Assembly (NCBI RefSeq): GCF_015355755.1
Contig: NZ_JACVEE010000004.1
Span: forward strand, 620,001 to 684,000
Direction of reading: 5' to 3'
DNA length: 64,000 nucleotides
From: Nocardia sp. XZ_19_385
Lineage (GTDB): Bacteria; Actinomycetota; Actinomycetes; Mycobacteriales; Mycobacteriaceae
Part shown: positions 8,872 to 18,300 of the stretch, in pieces
Position numbering within the stretch: the stretch's first letter is position 1
Layout: the number at the start of each line of letters is the position of its first letter
The notes under the pieces: model-generated
What the model was told of the DNA's origin: nothing
Database searches by the model: none
What the model saw: the letters and a program-made list of their open reading frames with translations, nothing else
Translations under genes and position numbers: made by a program

Positions 8872-9578
8872 CGAGGGGGCTCGGCCTGGTTCTGGCCGGG
8901 ATGGGTGCGGCGTTGACCGCCTGCTCGTCCGACAGTCCGGATGACAAGCCCGCCCCGCCCGCGTTCGGCCCGGTCGCCACCGCGGCGCCGGCCGGCGGCG
9001 CGCCGATCACCGACTCCGATGTGCTGCTCGCCCGCCTGCTCGATCCCGCCGATCTACCCTCCGGATTCACGCCTTCCGGGGCGTCCCGCTCCGCCGACTT
9101 CCCGCTCGGTGACCCGCCGCCGACGAAACCGGCGGGCTGCGAGAAGGTCATGACCCCGATCGGCGAACAGCGCCCGGAAGCCCGCGCCTGGAACTTCATC
9201 GGTTACAGCGGCCCCAACTTCTCCAGCATCGACATCGACGCCGCGACCTACCCGTCCGACCAGCTCGCCCCCGCTTTCACCGCGATACAGCAGACCTTGC
9301 GCGGCTGCACCACCTACAGCGGCGCCGACGCGGACGAAACCGCCATCGACTTCCGTCTCGGCGGTCTCGAGCAACCGCCCGCCGGCGACGCCGCCACCGC
9401 GTTCCAACTACGCACCACCAGCGACGGCATCACCCTGGTCACCCTGGTCTCCCTCGTTCAAGTCGGCAACACCCTCACCCAGGTGGCGGTGACCGCCCCG
9501 GACGCGGTCGACCCCGGCGTGCTCACCGCCGTAACCGCCGCCCAGGTGCGCCGCCTGCAGGGCGTCGCCGGCCCCTAG
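8868..9578 (+). CDS. Putative lipoprotein, unknown function
   Basis: 236 aa if read from GTG 8868, which overlaps the previous stop as GTGA; GTG 8859 is an alternative. The signal peptide TRGLGLVLAGMGAALTAC has a good lipobox (LTAC), so the mature protein should start with a lipidated Cys. A Pro/Ala linker and a globular domain with two further Cys (near CEKVM and RGCTTYS) follow. It resembles the small sensor-like domains common in actinobacterial lipoproteins, but I cannot name it. It is translationally coupled to the upstream lipoprotein. Confidence 0.72.
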   Translation: MTRGLGLVLAGMGAALTACSSDSPDDKPAPPAFGPVATAAPAGGAPITDSDVLLARLLDPADLPSGFTPSGASRSADFPLGDPPPTKPAGCEKVMTPIGEQRPEARAWNFIGYSGPNFSSIDIDAATYPSDQLAPAFTAIQQTLRGCTTYSGADADETAIDFRLGGLEQPPAGDAATAFQLRTTSDGITLVTLVSLVQVGNTLTQVAVTAPDAVDPGVLTAVTAAQVRRLQGVAGP

Positions 9579-9683
9579 GCCACACCCGCCAAAATGTAGA
9601 TCATTCGGTCGAACAGGCCTTTTCCTCCGGACCCGGGAATAGGCTCGGATTGTTACCACAATTGACTCGACCGGAGGTCTCTC

Positions 9684-10151
9684 ATGTCTGATGTCAAGCC
9701 CATTCCCGACGGGTATCCGGTGGTCTCGCCGGGTTTGGCGGTCGACGGCGCCGCCGCCGCGATCGACTTCTACAAACATGTGTTCGGCGCATCGGAGCGG
9801 ATGCGCATGCCCCGACCCGACGGCAAGATCGCGCACTGCGAGCTGGTGCTGGGCAATTCGCTGATCATGCTGGGTGACCCGGCGCCGGAGATGGAGTTCC
9901 TCGACCCGAAGACTGTCGGCGGCACGCCCGTCAACCTCCATGTCTACGTCGAGGACTCCGACGCCGCGTTCACCGCCGCCCTGCAGGCCGGGGCCCGGGA
10001 ACTCACCCCCATGGCGACCCAGTTCTACGGCGACCGCAGCGGGTCGTTCGAAGACCCGTGGGGCCATCGGTGGACCGTGGCCACCCACGTCGAAGACGTG
10101 CCGCCGGCGGAGATGGACAAGCGCATGGCCGAAATGTTCGACAACGGCTAG
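9684..10151 (+). CDS. VOC/glyoxalase-superfamily protein (PhnB-like)
   Basis: 155 aa with the two-module beta-alpha-beta3 VOC pattern. It shows AAIDFYKHVFGASERMRMP, then LGNSLIMLGD, and near the C-terminus SGSFEDPWGHRWTVATH. This is the PhnB-like subgroup, whose members are often of unknown function. ATG 9684 has GGAGGT 6 nt upstream. It stands alone, converging with the Rieske gene. The two stop codons share the palindromic tetramer CTAG at 10148-10151. Confidence 0.85.
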   Translation: MSDVKPIPDGYPVVSPGLAVDGAAAAIDFYKHVFGASERMRMPRPDGKIAHCELVLGNSLIMLGDPAPEMEFLDPKTVGGTPVNLHVYVEDSDAAFTAALQAGARELTPMATQFYGDRSGSFEDPWGHRWTVATHVEDVPPAEMDKRMAEMFDNG

Positions 10152-10585
10152 CCCTCTACGATCGAATCACCCTCCACCCGAACGCTTTTCGACTTCAGTG
10201 GCCGGGTGGCCGGGCCGGTCGCCACCGAACCGTCCAGGTTGAATTTGCTGCCGTGGCACGGGCAGTTGATGGTGCCGCCGGCGATCTCGTTGACCTTGCA
10301 GCCGGCATGCGTGCAGGTGCTGTCCAGCCCGACGAACTGGCCCGCGGTCGGCTGCGTCACCACGGTGCTGCCGACGATCTTGCCACCACCGACCGGGATG
10401 TCGGCGGTCTTGGCGAGGCCGCCGGTTCCGGTCGTTCCGGTGGTACCCGGTTGCGCCGGTTCGGTTTTCGCCGGGTCGGGGGAGTCGTCCTTGCCGTAGG
10501 TGGAGCAGGCGGTCAGTGTCGCGGCGGCGGCCAGGGCGCCCGCTCCGGCCACGACCGTGCGGCGGTTCAGATCAGGAATGGTCAT
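10148..10585 (-). CDS. Tat-exported Rieske [2Fe-2S] lipoprotein
   Basis: 145 aa. The N-terminus has twin arginines (R8-R9 in NRRTVVAGAGA) and a lipobox LTAC with Cys27. This predicts folding with its cluster in the cytoplasm, Tat export and membrane anchoring. A Ser/Thr/Gly linker (about 40-58) precedes the Rieske domain. C91-T-H93 and C108-x2-H111 are the cluster ligands, and C96 and C110 form the usual disulfide pair. Last gene of a three-gene minus-strand set with a polytopic membrane protein (10600-11187) and an anchored protein (11165-11812). An electron-transfer role is expected; the partners are unknown. Confidence 0.92.
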   Translation of the reverse strand: MTIPDLNRRTVVAGAGALAAAATLTACSTYGKDDSPDPAKTEPAQPGTTGTTGTGGLAKTADIPVGGGKIVGSTVVTQPTAGQFVGLDSTCTHAGCKVNEIAGGTINCPCHGSKFNLDGSVATGPATRPLKSKSVRVEGDSIVEG

Positions 10586-10599
10586 AGCTCAGCTTTCGG

Positions 10600-11187
10600 T
10601 TAGAAGGTCAGGCCGTTGTTGAGGAAGAACCAGAGCGCTGAGGTCAGCCAGACGAACGTTAGTCCGCTGAACACGACCCCGCCCGCGATCGGGATGACCC
10701 ATCCGGGCAGGCCCTTGCGGGTGAGTAGCAGCATCTTCGCCACGAACGCGCCGTAGAAGAAGCAACCGAACAGCGAATGCAGCAGGACCCGGGTCGTCGA
10801 ATCCTGGTATCCCAGCGCGTACAGGCAGTGCACCGCGACCGGGACGGTGGCCAGCACCGCCAGCCGCCCCGACCAGACGTGCGCGGGCCCGGTCCACGAG
10901 GCCTGGGCCAGCGGGCGGATCTTGCCGTACAGCGCCGCCGCCGAGAACAGCTGGAACAGCGCCAGCACGAACGCCAGCGTGGCCAGCCAGGTCTTCACCG
11001 CGGTCGGGCTGGAGAACCCGGCCACGTTCACCGAGAAGAACCGCGGGTCATGGACTTTCGCGTACACCCCGAGCAGCACCGCGACCGCCGCGCCCGCCAG
11101 CAATGGGAGCACGATGGCCGCCGGACGCGCGGGCTGCACCCGCCGGACTGTGGGTGCGTTCGGATCAGCCGACACTGTCACCACCAC
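10600..11187 (-). CDS. Polytopic membrane protein (DUF6529-like)
   Basis: 195 aa with five to six hydrophobic segments. Histidines lie in or next to helices (GPAHVWSGR, VAVHCLYALG, LLHSLFGCF). This resembles the spacing of haem ligands in b-type cytochromes and ferric-reductase-like proteins, but that is inference. I believe it belongs to DUF6529, which is often next to a Rieske gene in actinobacteria. The start is one of three consecutive GTG codons (11187, 11184, 11181) after AAGGTAA; 11187 gives 23 nt of overlap with the gene upstream. Probably the membrane partner of the Rieske lipoprotein. Confidence 0.75.
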   Translation of the reverse strand: MVVTVSADPNAPTVRRVQPARPAAIVLPLLAGAAVAVLLGVYAKVHDPRFFSVNVAGFSSPTAVKTWLATLAFVLALFQLFSAAALYGKIRPLAQASWTGPAHVWSGRLAVLATVPVAVHCLYALGYQDSTTRVLLHSLFGCFFYGAFVAKMLLLTRKGLPGWVIPIAGGVVFSGLTFVWLTSALWFFLNNGLTF

Positions 11188-11812
11188 TTACCTTGGTCGC
11201 GGTTATCTTCTTGCCGTTCACGACCGCCGTCGCGTCGGAGTTCAAGGGCGCGGCCGGGGAGGTGGCGCCGTTCGCGGCACGCTGCACGCCGGTGACGCCG
11301 CCGTTCTCGTCGACGATCCAGCTCTGCCGCACCCCGCCCTCGTTGTAGACGTAGAGCCCGGCGGGCGGCGTGACCGGCGAAGCCGAGAATTCCCACTGCT
11401 TTCCGCCGATCGAGAGATTGCCGTTGACCGCTGTGCCGTCGTGCGTGCCGGTCAGGGTGGCATCGTTCTTGCCGGTCAACTTGAGGGCGCCGTTGGTCGC
11501 GGGGCCCTGTAGCCACGACTCGATGGTCTTGCCGTCGCAGGCGTAGGCGATGGCCTTGTCCCCCTCGACGGTGATCTCCAGCGTCATGGTGCCGCCCGCA
11601 TCCAGCGGAATCGTGGCGACATAGTCGGCGTTCGCGGGAAACGGCGTCGCCTTCGGTTCGGTGGTGGGCGCGGCGGTCTCGCTGGCCGACGGACCTGAAT
11701 TCGGTTGTGCGGTAGTCGGTTCGGTGTCCTTGGACAGATTGACGACCAGCAGGACCAGACCGAGCACGGCTACCGCCGCCAAGGTCAGCCACGGGCCGAG
11801 ACGTTTCCGCAT
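11165..11812 (-). CDS. Single-pass anchored extracytoplasmic protein, unknown function
   Basis: 215 aa from ATG 11812 (GGAG 5 nt upstream). It has a short basic N-terminus and one helix (about 6-25, WLTLAAVAVLGLVLLVV). A Thr/Ser/Pro-rich linker follows, then a beta-rich domain whose phrases suggest a repeated beta-sandwich (VATIPLDAGGTMTLEITVEGD, LSIGGKQWEF, GVRQSWIVDENG). No family recognised. First gene of the Rieske module and overlapping the next gene, so co-translation is likely. Confidence 0.7.
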   Translation of the reverse strand: MRKRLGPWLTLAAVAVLGLVLLVVNLSKDTEPTTAQPNSGPSASETAAPTTEPKATPFPANADYVATIPLDAGGTMTLEITVEGDKAIAYACDGKTIESWLQGPATNGALKLTGKNDATLTGTHDGTAVNGNLSIGGKQWEFSASPVTPPAGLYVYNEGGVRQSWIVDENGGVTGVQRAANGATSPAAPLNSDATAVVNGKKITATKVSGGDSVG

Positions 11813-12006
11813 AGGAGCTCCACTGTCGTTGCCGGACAGCTGCATTCGGCCCGCTCGTCCGCGACATGATGTCAGCGCGCTGAATCCACCTGTTTCGCAT
11901 TGTGTACGTGGCAGTGGGTGCCGGTGGTTCAAACCGGCATTCGCGACCGGGCTGCTCCGGCGTGTTGCCATTCCCGAGGGCGCGTCGCACACCTGCTCGA
12001 AAAACG

Positions 12007-12041
12007 GGGAAGCCCCGCACCGAATGGGTGCGGGGCTTCCC
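12007..12041 (-). terminator. Rho-independent terminator of the MFS gene
   Basis: A 15-bp perfect stem (12007-12021 with 12027-12041) has a 5-nt loop. On the minus strand it is followed by CGTTTTTC. It begins 23 nt after the stop codon of the transporter at 12064-13539. Confidence 0.9.
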
Positions 12042-12063
12042 GGTTATCGGACCAACCGGCGGC

Positions 12064-13539
12064 TCAGTCTTTGACCAATTCCGGTGTGGGCACTTCGTCC
12101 TCGTCGTCGACCGGCGCGCCGTGACCGTGGTCGGCGGCACGTGCCGGGAGCAGCACCGCCATGACGATCACGACCACCGACAGCGCGGCGGAGATTCCGA
12201 ACGCCAGCCGCATCCCGTCGAGCTGCGCCGCGACCGGTTCGGTGCCGCCCTCGACCAGCGACTTGGTACGGGTCGCCATGACCGTGATCACCAGCGCCGT
12301 GCCGAAGGCCGCGGAAACCTGCTGCAGGGTGCCCAGCATGGAGCTGCCGTGCGAGTACAGATTCGGCGGCAGCGCGCCGAGCCCCAGCGTGAACACCGGG
12401 GTGAACACCGCGGCCAGCGAGATCATCAGCACGATGTGCAGCGCCAGCAGCTGCCAGTACGGCATGGACATCGAGATCTGGGTGAAACCGGCCAGTGCGG
12501 CGGTGATGCCGATCGAACCGGGGATCACCAGGACACGTCCGCCGAAGCGGTCGAAGATCTTGCCGACGCTCGGGCCGAGCAGACCCATGGCCAGGCCACC
12601 GGGCATGACCAGCAGACCCGTCTCGAAGGCCGACAGATGCCGCAGATTCTGCAGGTACAGCGGCAGCAGCATCATCGAGCCGAGCATCGCCAGGAAGGCG
12701 ATCGACATCAGGATCAGGCCCTTGGTGTAGGTGCCGGCCAGCAGGACTCGCAGATCCATCAGCGGCGCACCGACTCGCTGCAGCTTCAGCTGACGGACCG
12801 CGAACACCGCGACCAGCGCGATACCGGAGACCACCAGCAGCACCGGCGAGGCGACATTGTCGGGCGAGAACTTGCTCAGGCCGTAGATGAGGCCGCCGAA
12901 GCCCAGCGCCGCGAGTGCCACACTGGCCCAGTCGATATCACCGGTCTGCGGTTCGCCGATATCTTCGAGCTTGCGGTAGCCCAGGTAGGTGACCGCACCG
13001 GCGATCGGCAGCACCAGCACGAAAAGCCATCGCCACGAAGCCCAGTTCAGCACCAGGCCGGAGATGACCGGGCCCATCGCCGGGGCCACCGAGATGGCCA
13101 GGGTGACATTGCCCATCACCTTGCCACGATCCGCTTCGGGGACCACCGTCATCAGCGTGGTCATCAGCAGCGGCATCATGACCGCGGTACCGCCGGCCTG
13201 GATGACCCGGCCGAGCAGCAGCACTTCGAAGGTCGGCGCGACCGCGGACAACGCGGTGCCGGCCAGGAAGATGCCCATGGCGAGCGCGTAGGCCTTGCGA
13301 GTGGTGACCCGCTGCAGGAACCAGCCGGTGATCGGAATGATCGCCGCCATGGTCAGCATGAACGCGGTGGATACCCACTGCGCCGCCTGCTCGTCGACCT
13401 CCAAGTCGTGCATCAGACTCGGGATCGCGTTGATCATGATGGTCTCGTTGAGGATCACCACGAAAGTCGCGAGCACCAACAGCCGGATGACTGTCGGCGT
13501 TTTCCCCCCGGTCGACGGGGCGGATATGTCGGCGCGCAT
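12064..13539 (-). CDS. DHA2-family (EmrB/QacA) drug:H+ antiporter
   Basis: 491 aa with about 14 hydrophobic helices, the size and layout of DHA2 transporters. Helix 1 has the LNETIMINAIPSL variant of motif D1; WVSTAFMLTMAAIIPITGWFLQR and a motif C-like segment (APAMGPVISG) follow. DHA2 proteins expel cationic dyes and drugs by proton antiport. ATG 13539 has GGAGGT 6 nt upstream. The cytoplasmic tail is acidic (DDEDEV). It is divergent from a second DHA2 gene (13912) across a shared 372-bp region. Confidence 0.9.
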   Translation of the reverse strand: MRADISAPSTGGKTPTVIRLLVLATFVVILNETIMINAIPSLMHDLEVDEQAAQWVSTAFMLTMAAIIPITGWFLQRVTTRKAYALAMGIFLAGTALSAVAPTFEVLLLGRVIQAGGTAVMMPLLMTTLMTVVPEADRGKVMGNVTLAISVAPAMGPVISGLVLNWASWRWLFVLVLPIAGAVTYLGYRKLEDIGEPQTGDIDWASVALAALGFGGLIYGLSKFSPDNVASPVLLVVSGIALVAVFAVRQLKLQRVGAPLMDLRVLLAGTYTKGLILMSIAFLAMLGSMMLLPLYLQNLRHLSAFETGLLVMPGGLAMGLLGPSVGKIFDRFGGRVLVIPGSIGITAALAGFTQISMSMPYWQLLALHIVLMISLAAVFTPVFTLGLGALPPNLYSHGSSMLGTLQQVSAAFGTALVITVMATRTKSLVEGGTEPVAAQLDGMRLAFGISAALSVVVIVMAVLLPARAADHGHGAPVDDEDEVPTPELVKD

Positions 13540-13911
13540 GCGGCTACCTCCGGGGTGTACGTGAGCGGAAACGAGGGGTGGGCCGATGCCGAGCTGGACA
13601 AACCACGTTCCGGACGCCACACGAGATCAGACGGGAACAGATCGGACAACTCATCGGTCGCGGGTAAGTATTCCGATGAGGACCGACAGGTTCATCCGAA
13701 TTTTCGCCGCTCAGCACCGCAAAAGCACGCCGGACGGCCCGCTCACCTGTGGTTTTCACCAACCTGCCGACTGGATGGTGAGCCCCGTCACGTCCCCCTG
13801 ACAGCCGGCGCGGTCTTTCGATGCGGCAATCAGGCAGATAACATACCGAACGGTACTGTCCCAGGCTTTCGCTTTTCCGCGCATCATCCGGCGTCGACCC
13901 GTGAGGTGGCC
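13540..13911. other. Divergent intergenic region between two drug transporters
   Basis: A 372-bp region holding the promoters of both transporters. I see no convincing gene; short open frames here lack ribosome-binding sites and typical composition. The one clear signal is the inverted repeat at 13844-13855 near the right-hand gene. Confidence 0.6.
13844..13855. promoter_or_regulatory. Candidate TetR-type operator
   Basis: TACCGAACGGTA is a TACCG/CGGTA inverted repeat with a 2-nt centre, directly after an AT-richer GATAACA tract that could be a -10 element. It lies 57 nt upstream of the transporter start at 13912. TetR-family efflux repressors often use this kind of short palindrome. No TetR gene is in the window, so the regulator would act from elsewhere. 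Confidence 0.4.
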
Positions 13912-15387
13912 ATGGCGAGCATTGTCGAGGAAACAACCGCCGCGCAACGTGCGCACGACAAGCGGTGGTGGGTGCTGGCGGTGCTGGCTATCGCACAGCT
14001 CATGGTGGTGCTCGACGCGACGGTGGTGAACATCGCCCTGCCGGACGCGCAAAAAGATCTCGGCTTCTCCGATTCCAGCCGGCAGTGGGTGATCACCGGC
14101 TACACCCTCGCCTTCGGCAGTCTGCTGTTGCTCGGCGGCCGCCTCAGCGACCTGGTCGGACGACGGCTGATGTTCATCACCGGCCTGATCGGCTTCGCGG
14201 TCGCCTCCGCGGTCGGCGGGGCGGCGACGAACTTCCACATGCTCGTCGGGGCGCGCGTCGCTCAGGGTGTCTTCGGCGCCATGCTGGCCCCCGCCGCCCT
14301 GGCCCTGCTGACCGTCACCTTCACCGAACCCAAGGAGAAGGCCAAGGCGTTCGGCATCTTCAGCGCCGTCGCCGGCGCGGGCGCCGCGATCGGCCTGCTG
14401 CTCGGCGGCGCGCTGACCGAGTGGGCGTCCTGGCGCTGGGCGCTGTTCGTGAACCTCGCCTTCGCCGGTGTGGCCCTGGTCGGCGCGCTGCTGCTGCTGG
14501 CCCGGCACGTCGCACACGGGAAGGCCTCGCTCGACCTGCCGGGCACGATCACCGCGACCGCCGGTCTGTTCGCCATCGTCTACGGCTTCTCGCACGCGGC
14601 CGACCACGGCTGGAGCAGTGCGACCACCGTGTGGTGCCTGATCATCGGCCTGATCCTGCTGGTGCTGTTCGTGATCATCGAGACCCGCGTCGCGCAACCA
14701 CTGCTGCCGATGCGCATCGTGCTGGACCGCCACCGCGGCGGCGCCTACCTCTCGGTCTTCGTCGCCGGTATCGGCATGTTCGCGGTGTTCCTGTTCCTCA
14801 CCTATTACATGCAGCTGATCCTGGAGTACACGCCGATCGTCACCGGCGTCGCCTACATGCCGATGGTGGTGGGCATGATCTTGTCCTCCACCACCGGCCC
14901 GACCCTGCTGCTACCTCGCTTCGGGCCGAAGGTCGTCTCGGTCGCCGGGTTTCTCGTCGGCGCGCTGGCCATGGTCATGCTGACCGGCATCGACCTGCAC
15001 AGCAACTACGCCAGCCACGTCCTGCCCGGCCTGCTCCTGATGGGTCTCGGCCTCGGTGCCTCGATGTCGGCGGCCTTCGCGTGCGCCACCTCCAACGTGC
15101 ACCACACCGACGCGGGCGTGGCCTCCGCCATGGTGAACACCTCCCAGCAGGTCGGCGGCTCCATCGGCACCGCCCTGCTGTCGACCTTCGCCGCTACCGC
15201 CGCCACCAACTACATCGCCGGCAAGAATCCGGGCCCCCTGACCTTCGCCGAAGCTCAAGTCCACAGCTACATCGTCAGCTTCTGGTGGGCGGCCGGCTTC
15301 CTGCTGGCCGGTGCCATCCTGATGGCGATCATCATGCCCAACTCGGTCCCGGTTCCTGCTGAAGGTGAGCCGGTGCTCGCGGGCTGA
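13912..15387 (+). CDS. DHA2-family (EmrB/QacA) MFS transporter
   Basis: 491 aa and about 14 helices. Motif D1 reads LMVVLDATVVNIALP, followed by WVITGYTLAFGSLLLLGGRLSDLVGRR (motif A) and the motif C segment AVAGAGAAIGLLLGG. This is the classic Streptomyces/Mycobacterium EmrB-type pattern and differs clearly from its divergent neighbour. ATG 13912 has GAGGTGG upstream; the open frame extends far upstream but that part is not protein-like. Its last 56 nt overlap the end of the convergent SARP-like regulator. Confidence 0.9.
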   Translation: MASIVEETTAAQRAHDKRWWVLAVLAIAQLMVVLDATVVNIALPDAQKDLGFSDSSRQWVITGYTLAFGSLLLLGGRLSDLVGRRLMFITGLIGFAVASAVGGAATNFHMLVGARVAQGVFGAMLAPAALALLTVTFTEPKEKAKAFGIFSAVAGAGAAIGLLLGGALTEWASWRWALFVNLAFAGVALVGALLLLARHVAHGKASLDLPGTITATAGLFAIVYGFSHAADHGWSSATTVWCLIIGLILLVLFVIIETRVAQPLLPMRIVLDRHRGGAYLSVFVAGIGMFAVFLFLTYYMQLILEYTPIVTGVAYMPMVVGMILSSTTGPTLLLPRFGPKVVSVAGFLVGALAMVMLTGIDLHSNYASHVLPGLLLMGLGLGASMSAAFACATSNVHHTDAGVASAMVNTSQQVGGSIGTALLSTFAATAATNYIAGKNPGPLTFAEAQVHSYIVSFWWAAGFLLAGAILMAIIMPNSVPVPAEGEPVLAG

Positions 15388-18300
15388 CGGCGGTTACCAG
15401 CGCACGGGCACCGGCGAGATCCAGGCCGGTGCCCGCGTCGTACGCGGCGGCGAATGCCTGCTCGCCGAGCGCCGTGCGGAGCGCCGCGGTGGGGCGTTCG
15501 ATGTCAGGGATTTCGGCCGGCAGCAGGGGAGTGTGGGTGGTGGCGCGCAGGGCGGCCGCAGTGCCGAGGAGGTGTGCGGCCGTGGTGAATTCGCCCAGGG
15601 CGGTGCTGGCCGAAGCCAGGCCGGCCAGGGCGAAGGCGGTGTCGCGGGGCGCGGCGATGCGCTGCGCGCCGTCGAGGGCGGTCAGGTGCAGGGCCAGTGC
15701 GGTGGCCGGGTCGCCCTGCTGTTCGTGCAGGTAGCCGAGTTCGACCTGGAGCATGGGCAGGAACAGCGGGGTGTCCGGGCCGTCGGCCAGTGCGATCAGT
15801 TCGCGCAGAAGTTTTTCGGCCTCCTCCGGCCGGCCGTCGCGGCGGGCGGTGAAGGCCAGCACGATGGCGGCGAAGGTACGGCCCGGCGCCGATCCGTGTT
15901 CGGTGGCCAACCGCAGTCCTTGCTCGGCGAGTGCGGTGGCTCGGTCGAACGCGCTGTGCTGCATGCTGATCCAGCCCAGCCAGCACAGGTGACTGCATGC
16001 CTGGCTCCACCACCGCAGCTCCTGCGCCAATTCCAGTGCCTCACGGTGGATTTCGGCGGCGCCGGTCAGGTCGCCGGTGAGTTCGGCGAGACCGCCGAGC
16101 CATTCGGCGGCTTGCAGGCGGCCCCAGCGGTCACCGAGCTCGGTGAAAATCCGTGCGGCGCTGCGGGCGTGCTGTTCCAGGGCGGTTACCTCGGCCCGGC
16201 TGTGCGCGGTTTTGGCCAGCGCCACGTGCGCCGCCGCCATACCCCAGCGGTCGCCGACTTGTTCGCACGCCGGTAGCGCCCGGCCGACCAGCGCCTCCAG
16301 GTCCCGCAGGTCCCCGGTGTCCATCGTGAACAGGGCGAGCAGCAATTCCGCCCGAGCTCGTCCCGCCGGATCGTCGACGGTGTCGTACAGGGCCAGCACC
16401 TCGGCGCGCTTGACCGCGGCGTCGGCGGATTCGCCCTGCTGGCAAGCGAATCCGAGATCCCACGCCAGTGCGGGTGCGCGCAAGTGGGCCGGACCACCCA
16501 ACGCGAGCGCCGCGGCGAGGTTGCGCCGCGCCTCGCCGAACCGGCCGCGCAGCTGCCAGTACCAGGCCAGCGCGCGGGTCATCCGCAGGGCGCGCTCCGC
16601 ATCGCGTTCCCGGAGGAAACCGTCCAGCGCGGTCCGCAGATTCGCGGCCTCCGCGTCGAGCCGCTCCAGCCATCGTTGTTGATCGGCGCCATAGAGTTCC
16701 GGCGCGGCCCGCTCGGCCAGTTGGAGGTAGTAGCGGTGGTGCGCCGCATGTGCCGCATCGGACTCATCGGCCTTGCGCAGCTGATCCGAGCTGAAGGCAG
16801 CCACTGACTCCAGCAACCGGTACCGTCGTCCGATCAGCTGGACCAGCGAGCGATCCACCAGCCGCGCGACCGTATCCGCCACATCTTCCTGTGCCACGTC
16901 GTGCTGTGCCGCATTGTGCTGTGCCGCATTGTGCTGTGCCGCATTGTGCTGTGCCGCATCGTGCTGCGCCGCATCGTGCTGTGCCGCATCGTGCTGTGCC
17001 GCATTGTGCTGTGCCACATCGTGCTGCGCCACAACGCACTGCGCCACAACGTCATCGAGAACGGCTGTGCTGCAAACGGTCTCGGCGGCATCCAGGGTGC
17101 AGCCGCCGGCGTGCACGGACAGGCGGCGCAGTACGGCGCGCTCGGTGTCGTCGAGCAGGCTCCAGCTCCAGTCGATCATCGCGGTCAGTGTCTGCTGACG
17201 AGGCGGCGCACCACGATGACCGGTGGCGAGCAGGCGGAATCGATCGTCCAGCCGCGCCACCATCTCGTGCACACCGAGCGCGCGGACGCGGGTGGCCGCG
17301 AGTTCCAAGGCCAGGGGAATGCCGTCGAGGCGCCGGCACAGCGTGGCAACGGGCGCGGCGGTGTCGGCGTCCAACACGAAATCTCGCGCGCCCGCCCGCG
17401 CGCGAGCGACGAAAAGCTGGGCCGCACTCGAGTTTTCGAGCTCCGACAGCGTCGCCTCCCGATCGGGAACGGTGAGCGGCCGCACGGGGACGATGTCCTC
17501 ACCGGGTAGGCGCAGCTGTTCTTGGCTGGTCGCGAGAATGTGCAGTCGCGGCGCCGCACCGAGCAGGGTTTCGGCCAGCTCGGCCGCGGCGTCGACCACG
17601 TGCTCGCAATTGTCGAGCACCAGCAGCAGTTCCTGGTCGGCCAGGGTTCGGCAGAGCAGCTCCACCGGATCGGCCGGTGTGCCCTCGGCGGCGCGGAGGC
17701 CGAGCGCCTGTGCCACTGTGTCGGCCAGCACGGTCGCCCCTTCGGCCGGTGGCAGCGGCGCGAACTCGATCATCCAGGCGCCGTGCGGAAATGGACCGGC
17801 CAGCTCGGCCGCGACGGCCGCCGCGAGCCGGGTCTTGCCGACGCCACCCGGTCCGGTGAGGGTGACCAGCCGGGCGTCGCCGACCGCGCGGCGCAGCTCG
17901 TCGAGTTCGCTGTCGCGGCCGATCAGCGCGGTGCGCTGGGCGGGAATGTTGGTGGTGCGACGACGGATCGGTGTGGGCGCGGCGATGTCCTTCCGCTGGG
18001 ACGCGACCAGCTCGAGTTCCTGTCCGAGGATAGCGCGTTGCAGCGCAACGAGTTCCGGGCTCGGATCCAGGCCGAGTTCGTCGTCGAGGTGCCGGCGCAG
18101 GTCTTCGTAACTGTCCAGGGCTTCGGCTTGCCGACCCGCCCCGTAGAGCGCGCGCAACTGCGCGGCCCGAAGCCGCTCACGCAGTGGGTGTTCGCGGACG
18201 AATCCCGCGAGATCGCCTGCCACCTCGCGGTATTCGCCCAGCGCGAGTCGCGCCTCCGCCAATTCCTCGACCGCGACCAGCCGCTGCTCCTCCAACTGGG

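Noticed and set aside
11902..13911. Upstream extension of the plus-strand MFS gene
   Set aside because: The frame stays open but the product lacks protein character and is antisense to the neighbouring transporter; ATG 13912 with a ribosome-binding site fits the family.
16878..17051. CRISPR or separate repeat-rich gene
   Set aside because: The 15-bp units are contiguous without spacers and read in frame inside the regulator, whose flanking domains continue on both sides.
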